Shown piece by piece: positions 36,700 to 46,531 of a stretch of DNA of 64,000 bases. The stretch is from Haemophilus paraphrohaemolyticus (lineage in GTDB: Bacteria > Pseudomonadota > Gammaproteobacteria > Enterobacterales > Pasteurellaceae). Numbering within the stretch: position 1 is the first letter of the stretch; each line of letters opens with the position of its first letter. The stretch covers positions 454,915-518,914 of the forward strand of contig NZ_MUXX01000012.1 in NCBI RefSeq assembly GCF_002015045.1, read 5' to 3'. The notes beneath the pieces were generated by a model. It did not search any database and had not been told where the DNA came from. It saw only the letters and a list, made by a program, of their open reading frames with translations. Position numbers and translations under genes: made by a program.

Positions 36700-38049
36700 A
36701 TGTCTAAACTTTCTGTGGCGAAATTTGGTGGTACAAGTGTCGCTAATTTTGAATCGATGTCATTATGTGCAAATATTGTAATTCAAGATCCAAACACTCG
36801 CATTGTGGTATTGTCTGCATCTGCTGGTGTAACCAACTATTTAGTTGAACTCGCAAACGGTTGCGAAAAAGCACGTCGAGGTGAAATCATTGCCGCCGTT
36901 CGTACCATTCAATACAATATCATCGAAAAATTACAACACCAAGCAGAAATTTCAGCTCAAATTGATGAATTATTAGCTCGTATTGAAGCACTCGCTGAAT
37001 CTGCAAGCCTTGCTACTTCAACTGCCCTTGCGGATGAACTGATCTCTCACGGCGAGATGATGTCTACCAAAATCTTCACTCAATTATGTGCTGAACGTAA
37101 CTATCCTGCCGTTTGGGTAGATGTGCGTGAAATCGTTGCAACCAATAGCCACTATGGTAAAGCAGCACCAAACGATGAAAAAACCAAATTACAATCTGAT
37201 GCGATTTTAAAACCGCTTATTGCAGAAGGTAAAGTAGCAATTACACAAGGCTTTATCGGTCGTGATGCCGAAGGTAAAACTACTACATTAGGTCGTGGTG
37301 GCTCAGACTACTCTGCCGCACTTTTAGCAGAGGTGTTAAACGCAGATGATGTGTTAATCTGGACTGATGTACCAGGCATCTACACTACAGACCCACGCGT
37401 TGAACCAAATGCAAAACGTATCGATACAATGGCATTTAACGAAGCGGCTGAAATGGCAACCTTTGGTGCAAAAGTGCTTCACCCTGCAACCTTACTGCCT
37501 GCTGTGCGTAGTAATATTCCTGTATTCGTTGGTTCAAGCAAAGCACCAGAGCAAGGTGGTACTTGGGTAACGCGTGATCCACAACCACGCCCAACTTTCC
37601 GAGCAATTGCTTTACGTCGCAATCAAACCTTACTCACGCTTTCAAGCCTTTCAATGCTTCACGCAAAAGGTTTCTTAGCAAATGTATTCGCCATTTTAGC
37701 GAAACACAACATTTCTGTAGATGTAATTACCACCTCAGAAGTAAGCATCGCATTAACGCTAGATAAAACAGGTTCAGCTTCAACAGGAGCAGAGATGCTT
37801 TCTCAAGATTTATTAGATGAATTAAGAGAACTCTGCCACGTTCAAGTAGAAAACGACTTAGCTTTAGTTGCGATTATTGGTAATAACTTGCACACCCAAG
37901 CAGGCGTAGCAAAACAGTTATTCCACCAATTAGAAGGCTTTAATATCCGCTTAATCAGCTATGGCGCAAGCACGAATAACGTTTGCACCCTAGTGAAAAA
38001 TAATGAAGCTGATGATGTTGTACGTGCATTACACGCAGGATTGTTCTAA
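36700..38049 (+). CDS. lysC: Lysine-sensitive aspartokinase III
   Basis: This 449-residue monofunctional aspartate kinase catalyses the first step from aspartate to lysine, threonine and methionine. KFGGTSVANFESM at the N-terminus, GFIGRDAEGKTTTLGRGGSD near residue 190 and two C-terminal ACT regions (ITTSEVSIALTLD; LVAIIGNNLHTQAGVAKQLF) are visible. There is no homoserine dehydrogenase domain. The lysine riboswitch upstream supports the lysine-specific isoenzyme. The start has AGGAAA at a suitable distance. Confidence 0.96.
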   Translation: MSKLSVAKFGGTSVANFESMSLCANIVIQDPNTRIVVLSASAGVTNYLVELANGCEKARRGEIIAAVRTIQYNIIEKLQHQAEISAQIDELLARIEALAESASLATSTALADELISHGEMMSTKIFTQLCAERNYPAVWVDVREIVATNSHYGKAAPNDEKTKLQSDAILKPLIAEGKVAITQGFIGRDAEGKTTTLGRGGSDYSAALLAEVLNADDVLIWTDVPGIYTTDPRVEPNAKRIDTMAFNEAAEMATFGAKVLHPATLLPAVRSNIPVFVGSSKAPEQGGTWVTRDPQPRPTFRAIALRRNQTLLTLSSLSMLHAKGFLANVFAILAKHNISVDVITTSEVSIALTLDKTGSASTGAEMLSQDLLDELRELCHVQVENDLALVAIIGNNLHTQAGVAKQLFHQLEGFNIRLISYGASTNNVCTLVKNNEADDVVRALHAGLF

Positions 38050-38063
38050 TTCCTAAAATAACT

Positions 38064-38106
38064 AAGCGGTGATATTATGCAAAAGTTTTGCGAAATATCA
38101 CCGCTT
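38064..38106. terminator. Bidirectional hairpin between lysC and yciH made of inverted uptake cores
   Basis: AAGCGGTGATATT (38064-38076) and AATATCACCGCTT (38094-38106) form a 13-bp perfect stem between the convergent genes. Outside it is TGTTTATT on the plus strand and TTATTTTAGG on the minus strand, modest T-rich ends. Confidence 0.75.
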
Positions 38107-38117
38107 GTTTATTGAAA

Positions 38118-38429
38118 TCAACCACCCGCTAGCTTTACTTTAAAACCTTTCTGCTCTAAAATTTGTTTAAGTAATTCTCGGTTATCACCTTGGATTTCAA
38201 TCGTACCATTTTTTACTGAACCACCTACACCACTGCGTTTTTTCAGTTCTGCAGCAAGCAATTTTAACTCAGTATCTTCTAAATCTAACCCTGTGATAAT
38301 GCAAACGCCTTTACCTTTTCGACCGCTTGTTTGGCGTTGAATGCGGGCGATGCCATCACCTTTTGGGCGTTCTTCTTTAGTTTTTTCTGGCTTAATTCTG
38401 CCTGTTTCTGTTGAATAGACTAATGTCAT
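38118..38429 (-). CDS. yciH: SUI1/eIF1-family translation factor YciH
   Basis: This 103-residue protein consists of a basic N-terminal region (RPKGDGIARIQRQTSGRKGK) and a SUI1 domain (VCIITGLDLEDTELKLLAAE, GGSVKNGTIEIQGDNRE). Bacterial YciH resembles eukaryotic eIF1 and affects start-site fidelity. It is downstream of pyrF, as in E. coli. AGGAATTATT precedes ATG. A C9 tract lies in the short gap upstream. Confidence 0.93.
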   Translation of the reverse strand: MTLVYSTETGRIKPEKTKEERPKGDGIARIQRQTSGRKGKGVCIITGLDLEDTELKLLAAELKKRSGVGGSVKNGTIEIQGDNRELLKQILEQKGFKVKLAGG

Positions 38430-38456
38430 AATAATTCCTATAAATGGCCCAGATAA

Positions 38457-38465
38457 CCCCCCCCC
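38457..38465. repeat. Homopolymer C9 between pyrF and yciH
   Basis: There are nine consecutive C residues (G9 on the yciH strand), 28 bases upstream of the yciH ATG and 41 bases after the pyrF stop, forming part of a weak CCCCTCAAGCAAGGGG dyad. Length change could alter the leader structure of yciH. Confidence 0.85.
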
Positions 38466-38505
38466 TCAAGCAAGGGGATAAGTAAGTTTTTTTAATTATA
38501 CAAAA

Positions 38506-39198
38506 TTAGGCAATACTTGCGTTAATGCTTTTAAGTACCGCAAGTGGAGCTTCTGCCTGAGTAATTGGGCGACCGATGACAAGGAAATCTGAACCGGTTT
38601 CAATCGCTTGTTTTGGTGTCATCACACGGCGTTGATCACCAAAATCACTTCCTTCAGGGCGAATACCTGGGGTAACAAGTTTGAAATCTTTACCACAGTG
38701 ATTACGTAATACTTCTACTTCTTGTGGTGAACAAACTACGCCATCACAGCCCGCACGTTGAGCCAAGTGAGCTAAGCGGATTACTTGCTCCATTGGCGAA
38801 GCGTTAATGCCGATTTGTAACAAGTCTAAATCTTCCATACTGGTTAATACGGTAACCGCAATCAATAATGGAGCATCCTTACCGTATGGTTCAAGAATTT
38901 TACGAGCCTGTTCCATCATCGCTAAACCGCCAGAAGCGTGAAGATCAACCATCCATACACCTAAGTCTGCTGCCGAACGTACCGCACGAGCCACTGTGTT
39001 TGGAATATCGTGATATTTTAAATCTAGGAACACATCAAACTTACGTTCGTGGAGTTGTTTCACAAAATTTGTGCCGAGCGTAGTAAACATTTCTTTGCCT
39101 ACTTTAAGGCGACAAAGTGAAGGATCAACTTGATCCACAAAATTCAGCGCTTCACGCTCTGTTTCATAGTCAAGTGCAACAATAACTTTATTATTCAT
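38506..39198 (-). CDS. pyrF: Orotidine-5'-phosphate decarboxylase
   Basis: This 230-residue TIM-barrel enzyme makes UMP from OMP. The catalytic Asp-Lys-Asp array is in [16 protein letters not shown] near residues 60-74, and the phosphate-binding end is [20 protein letters not shown]. The length is typical. It is 11 bases after lapB on the same strand, the same order as in E. coli. RBS GGAG precedes the ATG. Confidence 0.96.
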   Translation of the reverse strand: MNNKVIVALDYETEREALNFVDQVDPSLCRLKVGKEMFTTLGTNFVKQLHERKFDVFLDLKYHDIPNTVARAVRSAADLGVWMVDLHASGGLAMMEQARKILEPYGKDAPLLIAVTVLTSMEDLDLLQIGINASPMEQVIRLAHLAQRAGCDGVVCSPQEVEVLRNHCGKDFKLVTPGIRPEGSDFGDQRRVMTPKQAIETGSDFLVIGRPITQAEAPLAVLKSINASIA

Positions 39199-39209
39199 AA
39201 AAACTCCAA

Positions 39210-40406
39210 TTAGTGAGATTGTGGTTCAATACTGTGTGTAGCTTTAATCGTTTCCCAGTGGCGACAAGATGGACAATACCAGCTTAAACGGTAACTATGG
39301 TAGCCACAATTTGAACAACGATATTTAAAACTTTTTTTAATCTGCTCGCCGACCATATTATGCAGCAAAATCAAACTCTCTTTACCGCTTCCCTCTTCCG
39401 CTTCGTTAATTTGGTAATAGATAAAACGATGGAAAGTAAGCATATTCGGGAACTGACGTAATTGCTGATATAGCTTAGATTGAGCTGCAATTTTACCATC
39501 TTTTTCATCAATCAATTGCGTTAATGCTAAATCAACATTTGGATTCTGCTTTGCCTGATTTGCTTTAATTAAAAAGAGCTCATAGCCGGAGAGATCATTT
39601 AATTTTAAATAGCAATGTTTAATCTTATCTAGTACTTCACCAATATAATCAACATTTTGGCTAAGCACCGCTTCGTAATAATCTGCTGCTAAACGAAATT
39701 GCTTATTTTCTAGGTGAAAATCGCCCAATAGCATAGAGGCTCTAGAACAACTCGGCAAATGGAATAATGCTTTATTTAGGGCATCTAAGAAAGCTTTTTG
39801 ATCATCATTTTTGACCGCTTGTGCATATTCACAATAATAATGAGCTAATGGGGTTTTATCAGACTCAGGCGAAATTTGCAGCAACTTTTCCGAAGCATTT
39901 ATTGCCTTTTTCCACTCTTTGGTTTTTTGATAAATGGTCATTAATTGTGTAAGAGAATTGACTGCAAAATCAGGCTCATCAAGCAATAAAATATAGTAAT
40001 TTTCTGCACGATCATAAAAACCTGCCGCTAAGAAATCTTTCGCAAGTTGCTGCTTTGCTAATAATTTCTGCTCAATAGAATAATCTGGACTAACATCTAT
40101 TGCTTGATGGATGCGTAAAGCACGATCAACTTCGCCACGTGAACGGAATAAATTGCCTAATGTTAATTCCGCTTCAAATTGTGACTCTTGAGAAATTTGA
40201 TTTTCAGACTCTTGCTTTTGCAACATTGAAAGAAAAAGATCAACAGCTTTTTCTTGTTGATTAGATAATAGGAAGTTTAATCCCGTCACATAGTCACGGG
40301 AAAATTGATTTTGAACGGTCTCTTGATCCTTTTTGGCACTCCTCCGCCCCATATACCAGCCATAGAGGGCTGCAACTGGAAGTAAAAGGAACAATAATTC
40401 AAGCAT
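39210..40406 (-). CDS. lapB: Lipopolysaccharide assembly protein LapB (YciM)
   Basis: This 398-residue protein has one N-terminal membrane helix ([19 protein letters not shown]), about nine TPR repeats, and a C-terminal rubredoxin-like metal centre with CSNCGY and CPSCRHW. LapB controls LPS synthesis by presenting LpxC to FtsH. Its ATG overlaps the lapA stop as TAATG, so the pair is co-translated. Confidence 0.95.
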   Translation of the reverse strand: MLELLFLLLPVAALYGWYMGRRSAKKDQETVQNQFSRDYVTGLNFLLSNQQEKAVDLFLSMLQKQESENQISQESQFEAELTLGNLFRSRGEVDRALRIHQAIDVSPDYSIEQKLLAKQQLAKDFLAAGFYDRAENYYILLLDEPDFAVNSLTQLMTIYQKTKEWKKAINASEKLLQISPESDKTPLAHYYCEYAQAVKNDDQKAFLDALNKALFHLPSCSRASMLLGDFHLENKQFRLAADYYEAVLSQNVDYIGEVLDKIKHCYLKLNDLSGYELFLIKANQAKQNPNVDLALTQLIDEKDGKIAAQSKLYQQLRQFPNMLTFHRFIYYQINEAEEGSGKESLILLHNMVGEQIKKSFKYRCSNCGYHSYRLSWYCPSCRHWETIKATHSIEPQSH

Positions 40407-40693
40407 TATTCAGCCTTAGGCGAAGTCAGTTCTGTAATTTGCTGAGATTGGCGTTTCACACGGCGATTTAATGCAATATTTTGCAATTTCACTTTAAGGT
40501 AGAAAATACCTGTAATCAACCAACCTAAAATTAACCCAAATCCAAATAAGATGGCAACAAGAGTAGACAAACGTAATTCGCTTTGTGCAATAACATAGTT
40601 AAATGTAATGAGCTGATCATTATTTGCCCCAATGGTAATACCCACTAGAATTACCGCTAATGCAATCACAAAACCTAAAATATACTTAATCAT
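40406..40693 (-). CDS. lapA: Lipopolysaccharide assembly protein LapA (YciS)
   Basis: This 95-residue protein has two membrane helices (YILGFVIALAVILVGITIG and LSTLVAILFGFGLILGWLI) and a short basic cytoplasmic tail, the LapA/DUF1049 pattern including NNDQLITFNY. It works with LapB in LPS assembly. The frame is open four codons further upstream, but the ATG at 40693 has GAGGGTAGAG before it and matches the family start, so it is preferred. Confidence 0.93.
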   Translation of the reverse strand: MIKYILGFVIALAVILVGITIGANNDQLITFNYVIAQSELRLSTLVAILFGFGLILGWLITGIFYLKVKLQNIALNRRVKRQSQQITELTSPKAE

Positions 40694-40711
40694 CTCTACC
40701 CTCATTAAAAA

Positions 40712-40993
40712 TTAGACTAAATCAACGCACTCTTTGAGTTTTTTTCCTGCCTTGAAATGTACTACTGTTTTAGCTTCAAGTTTAACACTCTCTCCGCTTT
40801 TAGGATTACGAGCAACTCTCCCCTCTCTATCACGTATAGAAAAACTACCAAATCCTCGAATTTCAATACGTTCACCCATTGCTAATGCAGAAACCATTTT
40901 TTCTAAAATTTCATTAGCCCCTTCATCAACTAAATTAGAAGGAAGTAATGGATTAAGCGTTGTTAAGTTAGCCACTAATTCTGACTTAGTCAT
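40712..40993 (-). CDS. ihfB: Integration host factor subunit beta
   Basis: This 93-residue HU/IHF-fold DNA-bending protein has [20 protein letters not shown] followed by NPKSGESV, the beta-arm with the intercalating proline. It dimerises with IHF-alpha. Its position between rpsA and lapA is conserved in gammaproteobacteria. The start has AGGATAG before the ATG. Confidence 0.95.
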   Translation of the reverse strand: MTKSELVANLTTLNPLLPSNLVDEGANEILEKMVSALAMGERIEIRGFGSFSIRDREGRVARNPKSGESVKLEAKTVVHFKAGKKLKECVDLV

Positions 40994-41077
40994 ATTTTCT
41001 ATCCTATGAACTAATTATATTTAAATATTTCTATTTACTTAAATATAATCAGTCGTTGCGACATACCTCGTAACTAA

Positions 41078-41103
41078 GCGGATATGCTTAAACACATATC
41101 CGC
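41078..41103 (-). terminator. Hairpin after rpsA
   Basis: GCGGATATG (41078-41086) and CATATCCGC (41095-41103) form a perfect nine-base stem. There is no strong T-run, so it may only attenuate transcription from rpsA into ihfB. Confidence 0.5.
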
Positions 41104-41126
41104 CTTGATTACACTAGAAGTGTGAA

Positions 41127-42791
41127 TTATTCACCTTTAGCTTGAGCAAATGCTGCAGCCATTGCGTTTGGTACTTCAACTTCTTGTTTGTTCACTTGAG
41201 CAATTGCTGCTGATTCTTCAGCTTCAGCTTTCGCACGAACAGATAAGTTGATTACGCGCGCTTTACGATCAACACCTGTGAATTTTGCTTCGATTGCATC
41301 ACCTACAGAGATTACTGAAGCGATGTCTTCTACGCGGTCAAGAGTTGCTTCGTTTGCACGGATAAAACCTTCAACGCCACCTTCTAATTCAACAGAAACA
41401 CCTTTAGCATCTACTGCTGTTACTTTACCTGCAACGATTGCACCTTTTTTGGTTGAATCGATGAAGTTAGTGAATGGGTCTGAGTTTAATTGTTTGATAC
41501 CTAAAGAGATACGCTCTTTCACTGCATCAACTTGTAAAACAATCGCTTCTACTTCGTCACCTTTTTTGTAGTTACGAACAGCTTCTTCACCTTGAACATC
41601 CCAAGAGATGTCAGATAAGTGAACTAAACCGTCAATACCACCTTCTAAACCGATGAAGATACCGAAGTCTGTGATTGATTTGATTTTACCTGAAACTTTA
41701 TCACCTTTGTTGTGAGTTTCAGCGAAGTGTTCCCATGGGTTAGCTTTGCATTGTTTTAAACCTAATGAGATACGACGACGTTCTTCGTCCACTTCAAGTA
41801 CCATTACTTCGACCACATCACCAACGCTTACTACTTTAGATGGGTGGATGTTTTTGTTAGTCCAATCCATTTCAGAAACATGAACTAAACCTTCAACACC
41901 GTCTAAGATTTCAACAAAACAGCCGTAGTCTGTTAAGTTAGTTACTTTACCAGTTAATTTGCTATTTACTGGGTGATTTTGTGCGATTGCTCCCCATGGA
42001 TCTTGACCTAATTGTTTTAAGCCTAATGATACACGAGTTTTCTCTTTGTCGAATTTAAGAACTTTAACAGTTACTTCTTGACCTACTGTAACCACTTCGC
42101 TTGGGTGTTTAACACGTTTCCATGCCATATCTGTGATGTGTAATAAGCCATCAACGCCACCTAAATCTACGAATGCACCGTAGTCAGTTAAGTTCTTAAC
42201 GATACCTTTAACTTCTGAACCATCAACTAAGTTTGCTAATACTTCTTCACGATCAGCAGAGTTAGTTGTTTCGATTACTGCACGACGTGATACAACCACG
42301 TTGTTACGTTTCTGATCTAATTTGATTACTTTAAGTTCTAAAGTTTGACCTTCAAGATTTAAAGAATCACGAACTGGACGAACATCTACTAATGAACCTG
42401 GTAAGAATGCACGAACACCGTTTAATTCAACAGTAAAACCGCCTTTTACTTTACCATTTACGTAACCTGTAACACTTGCTTGTTCTTCGAATGCTTTTTC
42501 TAATGCAATCCAAGCTTCGTTACGTTTTGCATCACCACGAGAAACAACCGTTTCACCGAAACCGTCGTCTGTTGCTTTTAACACAACATCAACTTGATCG
42601 CCAACTTGAACTTCTAATTCACCTTGTGCGTTCGTGAACTCTGATGCTTCGATACGTGATTCAGATTTGAAACCAGTATCAACAATTACATAACCTTTTT
42701 CGATAGCGACTACGGTACCTTTAACAACAGAACCTAAACGAGCTTCGTTTGAAAAGAATTCTTCAAGTAGTTGAGCAAAATTTTCTGACAT
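41127..42791 (-). CDS. rpsA: 30S ribosomal protein S1
   Basis: This 554-residue protein has six S1 OB-fold repeats, recognisable by [81 protein letters not shown] and the last degenerate copy. S1 brings mRNA to the ribosome. The frame is open 30 codons upstream, but [11 protein letters not shown] at 42791 is the family start and is chosen. It has only a weak RBS (AAGAAG), as is usual for this autoregulated gene. It follows cmk by 96 bases, the typical order. Confidence 0.97.
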   Translation of the reverse strand: MSENFAQLLEEFFSNEARLGSVVKGTVVAIEKGYVIVDTGFKSESRIEASEFTNAQGELEVQVGDQVDVVLKATDDGFGETVVSRGDAKRNEAWIALEKAFEEQASVTGYVNGKVKGGFTVELNGVRAFLPGSLVDVRPVRDSLNLEGQTLELKVIKLDQKRNNVVVSRRAVIETTNSADREEVLANLVDGSEVKGIVKNLTDYGAFVDLGGVDGLLHITDMAWKRVKHPSEVVTVGQEVTVKVLKFDKEKTRVSLGLKQLGQDPWGAIAQNHPVNSKLTGKVTNLTDYGCFVEILDGVEGLVHVSEMDWTNKNIHPSKVVSVGDVVEVMVLEVDEERRRISLGLKQCKANPWEHFAETHNKGDKVSGKIKSITDFGIFIGLEGGIDGLVHLSDISWDVQGEEAVRNYKKGDEVEAIVLQVDAVKERISLGIKQLNSDPFTNFIDSTKKGAIVAGKVTAVDAKGVSVELEGGVEGFIRANEATLDRVEDIASVISVGDAIEAKFTGVDRKARVINLSVRAKAEAEESAAIAQVNKQEVEVPNAMAAAFAQAKGE

Positions 42792-42887
42792 AATTTTCTT
42801 CTTAAATAAAAATAAACTTCCACCTAACATCCTGTTAAATGGGGTTGGTAATAAAAGCAAAACAATCCTTGTTTTACTCAAGAAAAA

Positions 42888-43559
42888 CTAAAGACCTTTG
42901 GAAGAAATGTATTCCAAGGCTTGACGAATGACTTCATCAATCGATAAATGCGTCGAATCTAATACTAATGCATCTTTCGCTGGAACAAGAGGTGCAACCG
43001 CTCGATTTCTATCACGATAATCACGCTCTTTAATTTCACCTAAAATCTGTTCAAAATTAGCATTAAATCCTTTCAATTGCAACTGTTTTACGCGTCTTTT
43101 TGCACGTTCTTCTGCACTTGCATCTAAAAAGAGCTTAACTTGAGCTTCTGGAAAAACAATCGTCCCCATATCACGCCCATCTGCCACCAAACCTTTTTCA
43201 CAGGCAAAATCACGCTGGCGTTGTAGCAACGCTTCACGCACTTTTGGAAAAGCTGCGACTTTAGAGGCATTCTGACCCGCTTCCGCCGTACGAATTTGGT
43301 CACCCACATTTTCGCCATCTAAAATTACATTTACCTCGCCATTATCAGGTACAAATTGCACATTCAAATTACGCCCGACTTCCGCCACTGCATCTTCATT
43401 TTCTAAATTCACTTGCTTTTTTAGTGCATCTAATGCTGTAATGCGATAAATTGCCCCAGAATCTAAAAAATCAAAGCCTAGCTTTTCGGCTAAAGCATAG
43501 CAAAGCGTTCCTTTGCCTGCGCCACTCGGGCCATCTACAGTAATAATCACATTTTTCAT
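42888..43559 (-). CDS. cmk: Cytidylate kinase
   Basis: This 223-residue NMP kinase phosphorylates CMP and dCMP. The P-loop is [12 protein letters not shown], with [23 protein letters not shown] and a LID region [10 protein letters not shown]. Two ATGs are possible; ATG at 43559 (MKNVIIT) is eight bases after AAGG, while 43565 is too close, so the second is chosen. It is upstream of rpsA. Confidence 0.95.
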   Translation of the reverse strand: MKNVIITVDGPSGAGKGTLCYALAEKLGFDFLDSGAIYRITALDALKKQVNLENEDAVAEVGRNLNVQFVPDNGEVNVILDGENVGDQIRTAEAGQNASKVAAFPKVREALLQRQRDFACEKGLVADGRDMGTIVFPEAQVKLFLDASAEERAKRRVKQLQLKGFNANFEQILGEIKERDYRDRNRAVAPLVPAKDALVLDSTHLSIDEVIRQALEYISSKGL

Positions 43560-43586
43560 TATCATTGCCTTTTTAAATTGTTCAAA

Positions 43587-44660
43587 TTATTCATCAACAG
43601 GTTGATATTCTGGAAACTCCCCCACTACCACATTAAATTCTAGTGCTTTGCCTTGTCTAAGCAACAACACTTTCACTTTCGTATTTGGGCTGATATTCCC
43701 CAAAGCTTCCATCATTTGCGAAGCTGAAACGGCCTCAATATTGTCAATTTTTAAGATAATATCACCTACGTGGATGCCCGCTTTCTCGGCAGGACCATTC
43801 GGATTCACACCCGTAATCAAAACGCCTTTTCCCTCCCCCATTTGTTGAGCACTAAAGAAAATATCGCTTCGTACTCCAAAATAACCACGAATAACTCGCC
43901 CATCTTTGATGATTTTATTCATAATTTCGACCGCTTGATTGATTGGAATAGCAAAATTCAGCCCCTCTGCAATCGAATCTGTGCCGGTTACACTCAACTC
44001 ACGGATTTCTCCACTATTTTTAAGGCTAATCGTATTGATCCCAATCAACTCACCTGCCGTGTTGATCAACGCTCCGCCCGAATTTCCTTTACTAATCGGT
44101 GCATCGGTTTGAATAAAATTCTGTCTTGTGCGGTCAGAAATCGTATTCCGCCCTTTCGCACTAATAATCCCTTGCGTGACACTCTGCCCTAAATTGTACG
44201 GATTCCCAATCGCCAACACCACATCTCCCACTTTGGATTCTCGTTGCGGATTTTGCGGAATAGTAGGTAATTTCCCACCATCAATTTTTAGCACAGCCAA
44301 ATCAGTTAACGCATCGAATCCAACCAAAGTTGCCGAATAGCCTTTACCCGATTGCAAATAAACATCAATCTGGTAGCCATCTTTAATAACGTGATTATTG
44401 GTTAGCACATAACCGTTTTCCGTCATAATCACGCCCGAACCTAAATTCAATCGAGAACCGTTGCTGCTAGATTGATCTAAAATCTGCGTATAAATATTTA
44501 CCACGGCAGGCGAAGCTTTTTGTACAGCTTCCGAATAGCTAAAGAGGTCAGGCTGAAATACATTCAACTGTTTGACTTGCTTCCCAACCCAAGGAAAAAG
44601 CAAAATCAGCCCTGCAAAACAGAGCCCAAATATCACCGCTTGTATGACCTTCTTTAGCAT
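43587..44660 (-). CDS. degS: Periplasmic serine endoprotease DegS
   Basis: This 357-residue inner-membrane-anchored protease has one N-terminal helix (VIQAVIFGLCFAGLILLFPW). The catalytic triad is visible as LTNNHVIKDG (His), DLAVLKID (Asp) and GNSGGALIN (Ser), followed by one PDZ domain (GVNPNGPAEKAGIHVGD). A single PDZ separates it from DegP/DegQ. It senses unfolded porins and cleaves RseA to free sigma-E. ATG 44660 is better spaced from AAGAAG than 44663. Confidence 0.93.
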   Translation of the reverse strand: MLKKVIQAVIFGLCFAGLILLFPWVGKQVKQLNVFQPDLFSYSEAVQKASPAVVNIYTQILDQSSSNGSRLNLGSGVIMTENGYVLTNNHVIKDGYQIDVYLQSGKGYSATLVGFDALTDLAVLKIDGGKLPTIPQNPQRESKVGDVVLAIGNPYNLGQSVTQGIISAKGRNTISDRTRQNFIQTDAPISKGNSGGALINTAGELIGINTISLKNSGEIRELSVTGTDSIAEGLNFAIPINQAVEIMNKIIKDGRVIRGYFGVRSDIFFSAQQMGEGKGVLITGVNPNGPAEKAGIHVGDIILKIDNIEAVSASQMMEALGNISPNTKVKVLLLRQGKALEFNVVVGEFPEYQPVDE

Positions 44661-44724
44661 CATTTTCTTCTTAAACCGCCGTTTTAACTGCTACAAAATT
44701 GTCGCATTATAACATAACTTTTGC

Positions 44725-45348
44725 TTAATTTTGGATAGCATTAAACCAGCTTACATAATCAAATTGATCGTAATATTTCTGCCCATTCCAGCCTGAAAAC
44801 TCAAATAAATCGCCAACTTGCCCTTGTTTTTCAAAACCTTTGATATAAAAGCTGGATTTGATTTCAGGGTAAGGCTTATGCGTAAACACTACTTTATACT
44901 TAAACGGCAGTTGGTCAAAATCTTGTAAATCTTGCTCAGTGCAACCGTCACGATCTGTCATCATAATGAACAGATTACCTAAATTTAGTCGCTGAAGACG
45001 CTCTTTCCATTTTGCCTTAGCTTCTTGCTCGCTGTGATAATGCATAAAATGTATCGTGATATCGCTTAACTTTCCTACAGGGTAAGGCTTATCATTAGTT
45101 ATAAAGCCCAGCTCAATTTGATTATAAGCGGTCATATTTTGCAGATATTTTACAAAGTCAGCAGGTTCAAGATAAAGATTTACAAAAGGCGAACGGAATT
45201 GCTCCCCTAAATCGTGCAGAATAAGGGCACCATTGCAATTACTGGCAATCACAGACATTTCGTGATTGCTCAAACGTTGTTGATTTTTCTGATTAATTGA
45301 TTTTCGCATCTGGCGATTAAACCAATTTCTAAATTTAGTAAATAACAA
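44725..45348 (-). CDS. DUF1919-family protein (polysaccharide-biosynthesis associated)
   Basis: This protein of about 207 residues has CNGALILHDLGEQFRSPFVN, FVKYLQNM, HYHSEQEAKAKWKERLQRL, MMTDRDGCTEQDLQ and FTHKPYPEIKSSFYI, the pattern of the DUF1919 family found near capsule or exopolysaccharide genes; its activity is unknown. There is no in-frame ATG in the right place: the frame opens with TTG at 45375, but TTG at 45348 lies eight bases after GGAGAGAGG and is the likelier start. It stands downstream of an orphan binding-protein gene and its terminator, apparently as a single gene. Confidence 0.75.
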   Translation of the reverse strand: MLFTKFRNWFNRQMRKSINQKNQQRLSNHEMSVIASNCNGALILHDLGEQFRSPFVNLYLEPADFVKYLQNMTAYNQIELGFITNDKPYPVGKLSDITIHFMHYHSEQEAKAKWKERLQRLNLGNLFIMMTDRDGCTEQDLQDFDQLPFKYKVVFTHKPYPEIKSSFYIKGFEKQGQVGDLFEFSGWNGQKYYDQFDYVSWFNAIQN

Positions 45349-45376
45349 AATTCTTTCCTCTCTCCAAAAATACAAA

Positions 45377-45403
45377 AGAACAGCAATTTATGGTTGCTGT
45401 TCT
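45377..45403 (-). terminator. Rho-independent terminator of the orphan binding-protein gene
   Basis: AGAACAGCAA and TTGCTGTTCT form a perfect ten-base stem with a seven-base loop, followed on the minus strand by TTTTGTATTTTT. It lies 27 bases after the stop at 45430. Confidence 0.85.
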
Positions 45404-45429
45404 CTATGACAAAAAGTTCAAAGCGAAGT

Positions 45430-46386
45430 TTAGAATGTTTCTTTAGCTTCTTTTAACAACGCTTTTGGAATAGTAATGCCATAAGCTTTAGCTGTTTGCG
45501 TATTGACTGAAAGCTCCATTTTGCTCACTTCGTGTGTTGGAATTGAACCCACTTTTTCGCCTTTTAATACACGAGCCGCCACTTTACCTGTTTCCACGCC
45601 AATATCATATTGATTTACCGCATAAGCCGCCAATGCCCCACGTTTTACCGTATCACGGTCAGCTGCAATCACAGGCACTTTAATTTCTAATGCAGCTTTG
45701 TGTAATGCTTCATAAGCAGAAACCACTGCATTATCTTCAGAGATATAAATTGCTTGCACTTTACCCGCTAAACTGCGTGCTGCTGTGCCAATATCTGCAC
45801 TACGTTGTACGGCAACAGGCACTACTTTGATATTTGCTTTCGCAGCTTCCGCCTGCAATTCTTTTAATACAATCGCTGAGTTTACTTCACCTGCACTAAA
45901 CACATAGCCAACCGCTTTAAGCTCTGGTACAAATTTATGGATTAACTCCAGTTGCGGTTCAATCGCTTTATGGTCTGAAACACCTGTTACATTCGTGCCT
46001 GTTGGCTCCCAAGATTTGACTAACTTAGCGGCTACGGGATCAGTTACCGCAGAATAAACCACAGGAATAGTTTTAGTTGCTGCGACAACAGGTTGAGCTG
46101 ATGGGGTTGAAATTGGAATGATGATCTCTGCTTTATCGCCTACAAATTTACGAGCAATTTGCGCTGCTGTTGCAGTGCTGCCTTGAGCAGATTGATAGTC
46201 AATTTTAATCTTTTTGCCATCTTCAAAACCTTGATTTGCCAACTCATCAACAATCCCTTTTCGAATAGTATCTAACGCTGGATGCTCAACAATGGCAGTA
46301 ATAGCTACCTTCGGCAATTCTTGAGCAATTGCATTGAATGAAAACGCAGTTAAGGCAGAAATAATTAATGCTTTATAAGATTTCAT
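45430..46386 (-). CDS. ABC transporter substrate-binding protein (PF04392, TrpX/aromatic-amino-acid type), orphan
   Basis: This 318-residue periplasmic protein has signal peptide SYKALIISALTAFSFNAIA, then PKVAITAIVEHPALDTIRKG, PVVYSAVTDPVAAKLV, GTNVTGVSDH and ISEDNAVVSAYEAL, typical of the ABC_sub_bind family that includes tryptophan/tyrosine and other small-ligand receptors. The frame is open upstream, but ATG 46386 with GAGG is chosen. No permease or ATPase gene is adjacent, and a terminator follows, so its membrane partners must be elsewhere or absent. Confidence 0.85.
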   Translation of the reverse strand: MKSYKALIISALTAFSFNAIAQELPKVAITAIVEHPALDTIRKGIVDELANQGFEDGKKIKIDYQSAQGSTATAAQIARKFVGDKAEIIIPISTPSAQPVVAATKTIPVVYSAVTDPVAAKLVKSWEPTGTNVTGVSDHKAIEPQLELIHKFVPELKAVGYVFSAGEVNSAIVLKELQAEAAKANIKVVPVAVQRSADIGTAARSLAGKVQAIYISEDNAVVSAYEALHKAALEIKVPVIAADRDTVKRGALAAYAVNQYDIGVETGKVAARVLKGEKVGSIPTHEVSKMELSVNTQTAKAYGITIPKALLKEAKETF

Positions 46387-46531
46387 AACATCATCCTCTG
46401 TGAAAATCAATTTTTGCACTATTAAACTAGTACAGGTGCAACTCAAGATACTCCAACTTTTTGAGAATAACAAGGGGAAAATTTCCTCTTATTGTTAAGT
46501 GTCTAAATAATAAACAACTTATATTGTACCG

